DNA of 21,964 bases. Source: Actinocrinis sp035650855 (GTDB taxonomy: Bacteria; Actinomycetota; Actinomycetes; Streptomycetales; Catenulisporaceae). Both the position numbers and the translations under genes were made by a program. Positions 12,846-21,194 of the stretch are shown piece after piece. The notes beneath the pieces are model-generated. The model was not told the DNA's origin. It was given only the letters and a program-made list of their open reading frames with translations, and ran no database searches. Each line of letters begins with the position of its first letter. The first letter of the stretch is position 1. Location of the stretch: positions 1 through 21,964 of the forward strand of contig NZ_DASRGV010000270.1 in the NCBI RefSeq assembly GCF_035650855.1, in the 5' to 3' direction.

Positions 12846-14783
12846 GTGAGCGGCGAGGTCGGCGCGGGTTCCCGGTTGGGCAGCCTGTACGTGCTCGACC
12901 AGCGGATCGGCGGCGGCTCGATGGGCACGGTGTGGTCCGCGCACCACACCGAGACCGGCGAGGCGGTCGCGGTCAAGATCCTCTCGGACACGATGGGCCA
13001 GAACTCTGATCTGGTCGGCCGGTTCCTGCGCGAGCGCTCGGCGCTGCTCAGCGTCCGGCACCCGTACCTGGTCGAGATCAAGGACGTGGTCATCGAGAAC
13101 GAGCGCATCGCCCTGGTGATGGAGCTCGTCGAAGGCGTCGACGCCGCACGGCTGCTCGACCAGAACGGCCCGATGTCGCTCTACCACGCCGCTCGCCTCG
13201 GCGACGAGATCGCACAGGCGCTGACGGCCGTGCACGCCGCGGGCATCGTGCACCGCGACCTCCAGCCGGCCAACATCCTGGTGGAGAACGCCACCGGCCG
13301 GGCCAAGCTGGTCGACTTCGGCATCGCCTGGATCGCCGGGAACCCGAGGCTGACCGCGTCGAACTCGGTCATCGGCACCCCGCACTACCTCGCACCCGAG
13401 CTGCTGACCGGCGGCGCCGTGAGCCCGGCCGCCGACGTGTACTCGCTGGCCGTCTGCCTGTATCAACTGCTGACCGGCGTGCTGCCCTTCGACGGCGAGC
13501 ACTACGCGCAGATCCTCTACAAGCACCTGCACGAGGCGCCCCCGCCGCATCCCGCCATCCCGCCGACCATCTGGGGCCTGTTCGAGGCGATGCTGGCCAA
13601 GGACCCGGCGCAGCGGCCCACCACCCAGTTCGTGGCCGGGCAGCTGGCCATGTTCGCGCGCAGCGAGGCGCCCCTGCAGGTGCCGCCGGAACCCGTGCTC
13701 GCGCCGGCTCCGGAGCAGCAGCAGATGCAGCCGGTCGCCACTCCGGTTCCGGCGCAGGGGCCGGCTCCGGCGCCGCTGAACGAAGACTCGCCACTGTACA
13801 GCTCGGTGCCGCCGCCCTTCGGTGAGTACGGGCCAACACCGGCCTCAGACTCCTGGCATGAAAGCACACCGCCGCCGCCGGCCTCAGACTCCTGGCACGG
13901 TGGCACGCCGCCGATGCCGGTCGGTTACGCGACCCCGCCGCCGTTCACGTACGCGCCGCCGCAGGAGGCAGGTCGGTCGCGCAAGCGCGTCCTCGTCATC
14001 GCCTCCGTGTGCGTCCTCGCGCTGGGCGGAGTAGCGGTCGGTGCCTGGGCGCTGACGAAGGGCGGCGGCAGCCCGAAGCCGCTTGCGGGCGCGAGTGCGA
14101 GTGCGACGACGCATTCGGCCTCCCCGAGCCCCTCGCCGCTCACGGTCGCCCAGCAGCGGATCGACCGCTGGCCGCTCATCGGCGACGCCTCAGACGCGAT
14201 CGGCGGCCACGACGGCGTGGCCACCGGCGTGAAATGGACCGTGACGGACAGCACGCACGGCTCAGCCGCGTTCACCGGGGAATCGAACTCGCAGATCGTC
14301 GTGCAGGGCGGCCCGGTCCTCAGCACCTCGCACAGCTTCACCATCGCGGTCTGGGTGGTGATGAACGGGCCGACGACGACCCCGTCCGGCTGGGAGACGG
14401 TCGTCGCGCTGCGCGGAACCACGAGCGAGGGCGCGGCCCTCGAATACAACGCCTCGGCCAACCGGTGGGCCTTCGACATGGCGGCCGGCGACTCCGCCGC
14501 CGCCGCGACGGACAGTGTTCTTTCTCACGCCGCTCCGTCGAAGACCTCGTGGTACCACCTCGTGGCCACCTACGACGCGACCGACCACACGATGAAGCTC
14601 TATGTGAACAAGGCGCTGCAGGGCTCCGGCTCGCACGCTCCGAACTGGACCGCGGACGGAACGCTGAGCATCGGCAGCGGCATCTCCCACGGCGAACCCA
14701 CGAACTGGCTGCGCGGAGCGGTCTCCGACGTCCAGCTGTGGAAGATCCCGCTGAACCAGGACCAGATCGACCAGCTCGGCTGA
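12846..14783 (+). CDS. Receptor-type Ser/Thr protein kinase with an extracellular LamG-like domain
   Basis: A 645-residue Hanks-type kinase from the GTG at 12846, which has GGGGG nine bases upstream; an earlier GTG at 12825 is possible. The cytosolic kinase (about 13-275) has IGGGSMGTVW from residue 21, Lys 44 in VAVK, HRDLQPAN at 136-143, DFG at 157-159 and an APE motif, so it should be active. The usual Lys of HRDLKP is Gln 140. A Pro-rich linker with a repeated ASDSWH element follows, then one membrane helix at about 382-402, a Ser/Thr-rich spacer, and from about 442 to the end a concanavalin-like LamG domain (Laminin_G_3 type; WPLIGDASD, SFTIAVWV, WYHLVATYD, LRGAVSDVQLW). Such domains often bind sugars. 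It is divergent from a glycoside hydrolase and upstream of a glycan operon. Carbohydrate sensing is inference. Confidence 0.9.
   Translation: MSGEVGAGSRLGSLYVLDQRIGGGSMGTVWSAHHTETGEAVAVKILSDTMGQNSDLVGRFLRERSALLSVRHPYLVEIKDVVIENERIALVMELVEGVDAARLLDQNGPMSLYHAARLGDEIAQALTAVHAAGIVHRDLQPANILVENATGRAKLVDFGIAWIAGNPRLTASNSVIGTPHYLAPELLTGGAVSPAADVYSLAVCLYQLLTGVLPFDGEHYAQILYKHLHEAPPPHPAIPPTIWGLFEAMLAKDPAQRPTTQFVAGQLAMFARSEAPLQVPPEPVLAPAPEQQQMQPVATPVPAQGPAPAPLNEDSPLYSSVPPPFGEYGPTPASDSWHESTPPPPASDSWHGGTPPMPVGYATPPPFTYAPPQEAGRSRKRVLVIASVCVLALGGVAVGAWALTKGGGSPKPLAGASASATTHSASPSPSPLTVAQQRIDRWPLIGDASDAIGGHDGVATGVKWTVTDSTHGSAAFTGESNSQIVVQGGPVLSTSHSFTIAVWVVMNGPTTTPSGWETVVALRGTTSEGAALEYNASANRWAFDMAAGDSAAAATDSVLSHAAPSKTSWYHLVATYDATDHTMKLYVNKALQGSGSHAPNWTADGTLSIGSGISHGEPTNWLRGAVSDVQLWKIPLNQDQIDQLG
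13839..13897 (+). repeat. 20-bp direct repeat in the juxtamembrane linker of the kinase
   Basis: A perfect 20-base repeat occurs at 13839-13858 and 13878-13897, a 39-base (13-codon) period. It encodes two copies of the element PASDSWH followed by TPP. The near-identity at the DNA level points to recent duplication within the Pro-rich linker. Confidence 0.8.
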
Positions 14784-15019
14784 GCACAGGCGGGAAACGG
14801 GGCATGGACGCGGTGTATTAGTGCCCTGCGTCCCGGCGCGGCGGATTGCGTCAGGTTCTTGTAACGGATCAGTTTCGGCACTTCCCGCAGGTTGGACCGG
14901 CATGGCAAGCTTGGCGCGCTACGCCGGAGTGGTATGCCCTCCGGCGTCATCCGTCTCCGCGAAGGCTGCCGGCGGGGTACCAGGGACGAATGACCGCATA
15001 GCGAAACAAGGAGCACGGG
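14784..15019 (+). promoter_or_regulatory. 236-bp gap before the glycan operon
   Basis: The gap between the LamG kinase and the GT2 gene holds a 9-bp perfect inverted repeat (ACGCCGGAG 14921-14929 with CTCCGGCGT 14939-14947, 9-base spacer). No T-tract follows, so it is more like an operator or leader hairpin than a terminator. TTGGAC at 14892-14897 could be a -35 box, but no matching -10 is convincing. The gap suggests the glycan operon has its own promoter. Confidence 0.35.
15008..15013 (+). promoter_or_regulatory. Shine-Dalgarno that sets the GT2 start
   Basis: AAGGAG lies six bases before the GTG at 15020, which is followed directly by the conserved METLSVVIPAYNE start of a GT2 domain. Confidence 0.8.
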
Positions 15020-15811
15020 GTGGAAACGCTGTCGGTGGTAATACCCGCATACAATGAGGCTGAGAACATACCCGCGGTGCTGGAATCCATCCCGCTGGGC
15101 GAGCTGGCCGAGGCGGGATGGACGACCGAGGTGATAGTCGTCGACAACGCCTCGACCGACGGAACCGGCGATCTGGCCAGGCAGCACGGCGCCAAGGTCG
15201 TCTTCCAGCCGGAACCGGGCTACGGCAACGCGTACAAGGCCGGCTTCCAGGCGGCCTCCGGAGAGGTCATCGCGACCGGCGACGCGGACCGCACCTACCC
15301 GTTCGACATGCTGCCGCAGCTGCTCGACGTGCTGGTCGAGCAGGACGTGGAGTTCATGACCACGGACCGGCTGCACCCGGCGAACCGCGAGTCGATGAAG
15401 GACTCGCACTTCCTCGCCAACCACGTGCTCAGCCTGGTCAGCCGGGTGCTGTTCCGGCACCAGCTGAAGGACTCCCAGTCCGGGATGTGGATCTTCCGCA
15501 GCCACGTCTGGTCCGGGCTCGACGTCCGCTCTCCCGGCATGGCCTTCTCCCAGGAGATCAAGAACGCGGCCGTCCGCGCCAAGTACCGCGTCCTCGAGGT
15601 GCCGATCGAGTACCGGCCGCGCGGCGGCGAGGTGAAGCTGAAGGCGCTTGCGGACGGCCTTGGCAACCTCGGTAGCCTGTTGGAGCACCGGCTGCGCAGG
15701 CCGGAGCCCGAGGCTGTGGCGGCGGTGCCCGGACCGCGCGCCGCCGTCATTCCGACCCAGACCACTCCGGGTAAATCCGAATGCGTACTGACAGCCACGA
15801 CGGAGAGCTGA
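15020..15811 (+). CDS. GT2 family glycosyltransferase (polyprenyl-phosphate sugar synthase-like)
   Basis: A 263-residue soluble GT-A fold enzyme. The start SVVIPAYNEAENIPAVLESI, the nucleotide-binding VVDNASTDGTGDLA and the metal-binding GDADRTYP (DAD at 88-90) are typical of GT2 enzymes of the DPM1/undecaprenyl-phosphate glycosyltransferase type, which move a sugar from a nucleotide to a polyprenyl phosphate or a growing glycan. No membrane helix is visible, and the last 40 residues are an Ala/Pro-rich tail. It is the first gene of the operon and its end overlaps the next gene by 31 bases, so the two are probably coupled. A DPM1-like sugar-lipid donor would fit the DUF2206 membrane protein downstream, which looks like a GT-C enzyme; donor sugar and acceptor cannot be read from sequence. 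Confidence 0.9.
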   Translation: METLSVVIPAYNEAENIPAVLESIPLGELAEAGWTTEVIVVDNASTDGTGDLARQHGAKVVFQPEPGYGNAYKAGFQAASGEVIATGDADRTYPFDMLPQLLDVLVEQDVEFMTTDRLHPANRESMKDSHFLANHVLSLVSRVLFRHQLKDSQSGMWIFRSHVWSGLDVRSPGMAFSQEIKNAAVRAKYRVLEVPIEYRPRGGEVKLKALADGLGNLGSLLEHRLRRPEPEAVAAVPGPRAAVIPTQTTPGKSECVLTATTES

Positions 15812-16347
15812 CGCTCCCGCTGCCCAAGATTCCGCAGGAATCCGGCGGGGCGCCGCGCGCGCCGAACGAGCCTCCCGCACCGCAGGAGGACGGTCCGGCC
15901 GTCCGGTCGTGGCCCCGGCCCTCGAGGCGGCTGGTCCTCGGGGTGCTGGCAGCGCTCGTCGCGCTGTGGGCCGTGTCGAGCATCCCGGCGGTGAAAACGG
16001 TGCTCAGGCAGTCCTTCTCGCAGCTGCCCGCCGCCAATACGGAGCTTTACTTCACCAGCTCGCCCTCGGTGAGCGGTACCTCGCTGAACGTGCCGATCAC
16101 GGTGAACGTCCACGGGACGTCCGCGCGCTCGGTCCCGGTGCGGGTGTGGTTGGAAAACGCGTCCGGCAAGACGGACGCCACCGCCTCGGTCACCCTGACC
16201 GCCGCGCACGGCACCGCGGCCAAGGTGGTCACCCTCCAGCTGCCGGCGGACGCAGAGGTCGTCTACGTCAACCTGGTCGGACAGCCACAGACCCTGCACT
16301 ACCGGATCGCCGGCATCCGGATCCCGACCTCGACCGGCGGACCCTGA
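15781..16347 (+). CDS. Single-pass membrane protein with extracellular beta-sandwich-like domain
   Basis: A 188-residue protein of unknown function. Residues 1-48 are Pro/Glu-rich and cytosolic, one helix spans about 50-68, and about 120 residues lie outside. The outer part (ELYFTSSPSVSGTSLNVPITV, VPVRVWLEN, KVVTLQLP) has the alternating pattern of an immunoglobulin-like or beta-sandwich fold. The QSFSQLPAANTELYF stretch recalls the outer domain of DUF1616-like proteins found beside glycosyltransferases, a loose resemblance only. The ATG at 15781 is the only Met of the frame and overlaps the GT2 gene by 31 bases; no clear ribosome site is seen, so translation may depend on GT2. A structural or assembly role in glycan export is inference. 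Confidence 0.75.
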   Translation: MRTDSHDGELTLPLPKIPQESGGAPRAPNEPPAPQEDGPAVRSWPRPSRRLVLGVLAALVALWAVSSIPAVKTVLRQSFSQLPAANTELYFTSSPSVSGTSLNVPITVNVHGTSARSVPVRVWLENASGKTDATASVTLTAAHGTAAKVVTLQLPADAEVVYVNLVGQPQTLHYRIAGIRIPTSTGGP

Positions 16348-16384
16348 TCGCGCCGGGGGCGGCCGGCAGGGCCGCCGCTCGCGA
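16348..16384 (+). other. Hairpin between the membrane protein gene and the first GT4 gene
   Basis: GGCGGCC (16358-16364) pairs with GGCCGCC (16370-16376) over a 5-base loop, and TCGCG (16348-16352) can pair outside it with CGCGA (16380-16384). It fills most of the 58-base gap, the only sizeable gap in this operon apart from that before the flippase. No T-tract follows. It may be an mRNA processing or partial attenuation site. Confidence 0.4.
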
Positions 16385-16405
16385 CAAGCCTGAACTGGAA
16401 CCCGC

Positions 16406-17509
16406 ATGCGTCATATCGTGCAGATCACCCCGTACTACCCGCCGCACCTCGGCGGGTTGGAGCGGGTTGCGCAGAGCCTTTCGACCAGGCTCGCGCAGCG
16501 GCACGACGTCCGCGTGATCACCAGTGCGGTTTCCGGTTCCGAAGCTGCCCGGCGGGAGCAGGCCGAGGGCGTGCGCATCCGGCGCCATCGCGCGGTGGAA
16601 GCGGCACACACGCCGCTGGCTCCCGGCGCGTTCGTCTCCCTGCTCGCCACTCCGCGCGACGCGGTGCTGCACCTGCACTGCGCGCACGCGCTCTGGCCGG
16701 AAACGGTCATGCTCTGCGCTCGGTTGCGCAGGCAGCGCTACATCGTGCACTTCCACCTGGACGTGGACGGTTCGGGAAGCCTCGGCTGGCTGCTGCCCGC
16801 ATACAAGAAGCACGTGTTCGGCAGGGTCCTGCGCGGCGCGGGCGCGGTGATCGCGCTGACCGAGTCCCAGGCCCGGTTCCTGCGCGAGGAGTACGGCATC
16901 GCGAAGGAGCGGATCTTCGTGGTGCCGAACGGAATCGAGGAACGGTACTTCGCCGATGCGACCGCGCCTGCCCGGGACGAGGACCAGGCCGGGCCGCTGC
17001 GCCTGCTTTTCGTCGGGCGGCTGGATGTGCAGAAGAACGTCGCGCGCCTGCTTGACGCGATGAGCCTGGTGCGCGAGCCCGTGCGGCTGCGTCTCGTCGG
17101 CGACGGCGAACTGCGGACCGAACTCGAAGCGCAGGCCGTGCGGCTGGGCCTGGACGTGGAATTCTCCGGCCGGCTGCTGGGCCCGGAGCTGGTGGCCGCG
17201 TACCGGGCGGCGGACGCATTCGTGCTGCCGTCGGACAAGGAGGGCATGCCGCTGGCCGCGCTCGAGGCCATGGCTGCCGGGCTGCCGGTCGTGGCGACGG
17301 ACGTGCCGGGCAACTCCGATCTGCTGCAGGGCGTGGGAATCCTGGCCGAGCCGGAGCCGGCCGCGCTGGCCACGGCCATCGACTCGCTCGCCGCCGACCC
17401 GGAGCTGCGGTTCAAGGTCGCCGAGCGGTGCGCCGAGGCCGCGCGCCAGTACTCCTGGGACGCCGTGGTGTCCCGAATAGAGGCCGTCTACTCCGAGGTG
17501 TACGCATGA
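16406..17509 (+). CDS. GT4 family glycosyltransferase
   Basis: A 367-residue GT-B fold retaining glycosyltransferase. The N-terminal HIVQITPYYPPHLGGLERVAQSL is the acceptor-side glycine-rich start of GT4 enzymes. The C-terminal half has VVPNGIEERYF, LLFVGRLDVQKNV and the EX7E pair Glu 279 and Glu 287 in EGMPLAALEAMAAGLPVVA, which holds the nucleotide sugar. Length is normal and no membrane helix is present. The start ATG at 16406 has only a weak ribosome site. The gene ends with ATGA shared with the next gene. It probably adds one sugar to a lipid-linked glycan at the inner face of the membrane; the sugar is unknown. Confidence 0.92.
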   Translation: MRHIVQITPYYPPHLGGLERVAQSLSTRLAQRHDVRVITSAVSGSEAARREQAEGVRIRRHRAVEAAHTPLAPGAFVSLLATPRDAVLHLHCAHALWPETVMLCARLRRQRYIVHFHLDVDGSGSLGWLLPAYKKHVFGRVLRGAGAVIALTESQARFLREEYGIAKERIFVVPNGIEERYFADATAPARDEDQAGPLRLLFVGRLDVQKNVARLLDAMSLVREPVRLRLVGDGELRTELEAQAVRLGLDVEFSGRLLGPELVAAYRAADAFVLPSDKEGMPLAALEAMAAGLPVVATDVPGNSDLLQGVGILAEPEPAALATAIDSLAADPELRFKVAERCAEAARQYSWDAVVSRIEAVYSEVYA

Positions 17510-19926
17510 CCCCGGAGGATCTCAAGGGTCTGACCGCGGACGATCTGGACGGCCTGCGCGGGGAGGAGGTGCGGGCCGCGGCGCGCGCGGCCCGCTCCTT
17601 AGGCGCGCGGCGGTTCGTGCTCATGGGCACCGTGCTGGCCTGCCTGATGGAGTTCTTCGGGCCCTCCGGGCGCTGGTTCGCCGACGCCGCCGGCCTGTGG
17701 CTCGTGCTCGGCGCGCCGATCGGGATCTGGTACGGCTGCGCCGCCCGCGTGGTCTCCACCCGCGAGGCCGCGGCGCTGGTCGCGCTCGGCTTCGCGCTCA
17801 TCGGCGACATGGTGGAGCTGCTGCTGCTCAACACCCTGCTCCCGATGGCGGGCGACCAGCATCCGCTCTCCAAAGTGCCCATCACCGCGACGCTCACCGG
17901 ATGCGTGATCGTGCTGGGCGCAGTGCTGCCCGAGGCGGATCCGGACCGGTTCGCCGCACCGTGGCGGATCAGCCGCCGGGAACTGTGGGCGATCGGCGGG
18001 GGCGGCGCGCTGTGCCTGCTGCTGTCCGTGGCCGGGCCGATCAGGATCAACAACGGGTTCAGCAGCGGGGTGAGCATCCTCGCGATGGTCTGCGTGACCG
18101 CGCTGCTGGTCGTGCTGCTGGCCCGTGCGAAGCTCTCCCTCGGCGCGATAGAACTCGGCCTCTACTTCGCCGCGCTCTCGCTGCTGCTGCTGACCTCGCT
18201 GCGCGGCTGGGCGATCACCGGGCACGACATCCAGAGCGAGTACGACTACTTCGAGCTGGCCCTCGGCGGCGAGCGCTGGGACGTCCACACCTACTCGAAC
18301 GCCTACAACGCCTGTCTCAGCATCACCATCCTGCCGGTCGCGTTGCGCAAGCTGACGGAGATCTCGGCGCTTTACATCTTCAAGGCGCTGCTGCCGGTCC
18401 TGTTCGCCACCACCCCCGTGATGGTCTTCCGCGCGGTGCGCAACGTGGCGCCGCACACGGTCTCGGTCCTGTCCGCGATCTTCTTCATCATGTTCCCCAC
18501 CTTCTTCTCCGACATGCCGTACATGGGCCGGCAGGAGATGGCGTTCGTGCTGGTCGGCTGCGCGATGCTGGTGGTGACCGAACGCGGCTGGCGGGTGCGC
18601 GACCGAAGGATCGCCTTCCTGGTGCTGACGGCCGGCACCGTGCTCTCGCACTATTCGACCTCTTACGTGATCGTCATGGTCCTTGGCGGCGCGGTCGCGG
18701 TGGACCTGTGCTGGAGGCTGGGCAGCGCCGTACGGAGACTGTCGCGGCGGTCCCGGACGCGCGGCAACGGTGCGCGCGCACGCCGGACGGCGCCCGGGCT
18801 CGCGCAGGAGCGGAGCTTCGTCGCCTGGTGGATGGTGCCGATCATCGCGGGGCTCGCCTTCCTGTGGGCCGGTCCGGCGACCGGCACCGGCGGCCAGTTC
18901 AAGACCACGTTGAGCACCGCGCTCGCGCAGCTCGAAGGAAAGAGCACCGGCCAGTCCGGATCCTCAGCCTCGTACAGCCTGTTCGGCGGCTCCACGGAGT
19001 CGGACGCACAGCGGATGAGCGACTACCGCGCGCAGACGATCACGCAGACCGCTGCGACCAGAGCCACCGGCAACTATCTGCCGCTGTCCCTCGTGAACCA
19101 GTACGCCACGCCCGCGGTCAAACCGGCGGTGCTGCCGCTGACCTCCATCGGACACTTCCTGCAATCCCTCGGCATCGGGGTCAAGGGCGTCAACACCGTG
19201 CTGCGCTCAGGTATCGCGGCCCTGCTGCAGGTGCTCATCCTGATCGGGCTACTCGCCGTCTGGCTGCGCCGCAAACGCAGCTTCGAGCCGCTGCGCGACC
19301 AGGTCATCTTGACCATCGGCGCATTGACCATGCTGGCCGCGCTCACCGTGGTGCCGCAGCTCTCCATCGATTACAGCGTCCTGCGGGGATTCCAGCAGGG
19401 ACTGTTCTTCTTCTCGCCGTTCATGGCGGCGGGCCTGCTGTGGCTGGTCAGCTGGGCCCGGCGCAAGGCCGCGCTCGCGTTGTGCGCAGTTGTGGCGGCG
19501 CTGCTGATCGACCTGTCCGGCGTGGCTCCGCGGGTCACCGGCGGCTACGCGGCGCAGCTCTCGCTCAGCAATTCCGGGCAGTACTACGACCTCTACGACC
19601 CGGCGCCCGCGGAGCAGACCGCGGCCCGATGGCTTGAAGCGCATCTGGAGCAGACCGCTCCCAACCCGAGGAAGGCCCTGGTGCAGACCGACGCCTTCAC
19701 GTTCAAACGGGAGCAGACCATCTTGATCGGCAACGTGAACGGCACGATCTTCCCCACGCAACTGAACATGTACGCCTACGTCCTGCTCGGCGCGACGACC
19801 GTGCGCAGCGGACAGGTCACCACCTCGTACAAGGGGAACCTCGTCACCTACGCCTATCCGATGCCGCTGCTGGATTCGACCTACAACGAGATCTACGCCA
19901 GCGCCGGTTCGGAGATCTTCCAGTGA
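17506..19926 (+). CDS. Multi-pass membrane protein, DUF2206 / GT-C-like
   Basis: An 806-residue integral membrane protein with many hydrophobic segments. A short acidic N-terminus (about 1-35) is followed by helices up to about 410, an Arg-rich cytosolic loop, more helices, and a C-terminal outer part of about 130 residues. The block around residues 235-290 (ITGHDIQSEYDYFELAL, then YNACLSITILPVALRKL) and the following MFPTFFSDMPYMGRQEMAF match my recollection of DUF2206 proteins, known from archaea and actinobacteria. The acidic residues in the first outer loop would fit a GT-C glycosyltransferase that uses polyprenyl-linked sugars, but catalysis is inference. The ATG overlaps the GT4 stop (ATGA) and its own stop overlaps the next gene (GTGA), so it is locked into the operon. 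Confidence 0.85.
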   Translation: MTPEDLKGLTADDLDGLRGEEVRAAARAARSLGARRFVLMGTVLACLMEFFGPSGRWFADAAGLWLVLGAPIGIWYGCAARVVSTREAAALVALGFALIGDMVELLLLNTLLPMAGDQHPLSKVPITATLTGCVIVLGAVLPEADPDRFAAPWRISRRELWAIGGGGALCLLLSVAGPIRINNGFSSGVSILAMVCVTALLVVLLARAKLSLGAIELGLYFAALSLLLLTSLRGWAITGHDIQSEYDYFELALGGERWDVHTYSNAYNACLSITILPVALRKLTEISALYIFKALLPVLFATTPVMVFRAVRNVAPHTVSVLSAIFFIMFPTFFSDMPYMGRQEMAFVLVGCAMLVVTERGWRVRDRRIAFLVLTAGTVLSHYSTSYVIVMVLGGAVAVDLCWRLGSAVRRLSRRSRTRGNGARARRTAPGLAQERSFVAWWMVPIIAGLAFLWAGPATGTGGQFKTTLSTALAQLEGKSTGQSGSSASYSLFGGSTESDAQRMSDYRAQTITQTAATRATGNYLPLSLVNQYATPAVKPAVLPLTSIGHFLQSLGIGVKGVNTVLRSGIAALLQVLILIGLLAVWLRRKRSFEPLRDQVILTIGALTMLAALTVVPQLSIDYSVLRGFQQGLFFFSPFMAAGLLWLVSWARRKAALALCAVVAALLIDLSGVAPRVTGGYAAQLSLSNSGQYYDLYDPAPAEQTAARWLEAHLEQTAPNPRKALVQTDAFTFKREQTILIGNVNGTIFPTQLNMYAYVLLGATTVRSGQVTTSYKGNLVTYAYPMPLLDSTYNEIYASAGSEIFQ

Positions 19927-21131
19927 GGCGGCGCATTTCGCGGACGTCGCCGAGCGCGCCCGCCGCCGAGGGCCCACTGCGGGTTCTGCTCGTGTGCCAT
20001 TACTACCCGCCGCACGTCGGCGGGATCGAGAACGTCGTACACGACGAAGCCGTCCGGCTCGCCGAACTCGGGCACCAGGTCACGGTCCTGACGAGCGGAG
20101 AACGCACGAGCGTCGTCGAGGAGGTCGACGATGACGGCAACACCGTGCGCGTCGTGCGTATCGCGGCATGGAACATCAGCGAGCGGCGTACCGGCGTACC
20201 GTTCCCGCTCCTCTCACCGCGCCTGCTGCCCCGCGTTCTGCGCTGGGCCCGGTGGGCGGACGTCGTCCACATCCACGACTGCTTCTACCTGACCTCCTGG
20301 GCCGCCGGATTCGCCTCGGCGATCGCCCGCGTGCCGACCGTGCTGACCCAGCACGTGGCGATGGTTGAGCACCCGTCAGGTCTCGTCATGGCAGGCCAGA
20401 AGCTCGTGTACGGCACGATGGGACGCGTATTGCTGCGCCGCGCCGCCACCGTTTTCACCATCAACGAATACATCGCGCGCTTCGTCGGCACGCTCGGCGC
20501 GGCGCCCGCGAAAGTGGTCGTGCTCGGCAACGGGGTCGACGGACGGCTGTTCCGGCCGGCCGCGGACGAGGCGGAACGCAGGCGGCTGAGGGAGCGGTTC
20601 GGGCTGCCGGCGGACCGGATCCTGGCCCTGTTCGTCGGCCGGCTCGTGCCCAAGAAGGGGATCGATCTCGTGCTGGGGGCGGTCGAGTCCGAAGACGCGG
20701 CGTTCGACCTCGTCGCGGTCGGCTCCGGCGACGCGGGGCTGCTGGAGGGGCGCGAGCGGGTCCACTTCCTCGGCCAGCAGCCGACCCGGATGGTGGCGGA
20801 GATCTACCGCGCCTGCGACCTCTTCGTGCTGCCGACGACCGGGGAGGTGTTCCCGCTCGTGGTCAAGGAGGCGATGAGCGCCGGGCTTCCGGTCGTCACG
20901 ACGGACGAGCCGGATTACGCGCGCTACGGACTCGACCCCGAAGGCGTGGCACTGGTGCGCCGAGAGCCGGACGCTGTACGCCGCGCCTTGGCCGCGATCG
21001 CCGGGGACGACGCGCTGCGCGAACGCATGGGTTCGTACGCCATGCAGTACGCGGCGAAGCAGTTCTCCTGGTCCGAGCACATGACGACGCTGGTGCACCA
21101 CTACCGCTCGGCCGGGGCGGAGCGGCGATGA
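19923..21131 (+). CDS. GT4 family glycosyltransferase (second copy type)
   Basis: A 402-residue GT-B fold enzyme from the GTG at 19923, which overlaps the DUF2206 stop by four bases (GTGA). After about 18 Arg/Ser/Pro-rich residues comes LRVLLVCHYYPPHVGGIENVVHDEA, the GT4 start. VLGNGVDGRLF, LFVGRLVPKKGIDL and the EX7E pair Glu 308 and Glu 316 in GEVFPLVVKEAMSAGLPVV form the donor site. It resembles the first GT4 in layout but differs clearly in sequence, so each probably adds a different sugar or linkage. A small membrane-proximal hydrophobic stretch (FYLTSWAAGFASAIA) belongs to the fold. The stop overlaps an ATG that opens a 24-codon frame leading to the flippase start. Confidence 0.92.
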   Translation: MRRRISRTSPSAPAAEGPLRVLLVCHYYPPHVGGIENVVHDEAVRLAELGHQVTVLTSGERTSVVEEVDDDGNTVRVVRIAAWNISERRTGVPFPLLSPRLLPRVLRWARWADVVHIHDCFYLTSWAAGFASAIARVPTVLTQHVAMVEHPSGLVMAGQKLVYGTMGRVLLRRAATVFTINEYIARFVGTLGAAPAKVVVLGNGVDGRLFRPAADEAERRRLRERFGLPADRILALFVGRLVPKKGIDLVLGAVESEDAAFDLVAVGSGDAGLLEGRERVHFLGQQPTRMVAEIYRACDLFVLPTTGEVFPLVVKEAMSAGLPVVTTDEPDYARYGLDPEGVALVRREPDAVRRALAAIAGDDALRERMGSYAMQYAAKQFSWSEHMTTLVHHYRSAGAERR

Positions 21132-21194
21132 ACCACCGACCGCCGCGGTCCGTCCGCCGCACAGCCTCGCCGGCCGGCGCGGGCGGTGGCGAGT

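Noticed and set aside
13801..13960. Possible CRISPR-like or tandem repeat array in the kinase linker
   Set aside because: Only two copies, in frame, coding for a Pro-rich linker; a coding duplication, not an array.
17697..19637. A 646-codon alternate plus frame inside the DUF2206 gene
   Set aside because: Arg/His/Ala-rich frame-shifted reading; the membrane-protein frame has coherent helices and conserved motifs.
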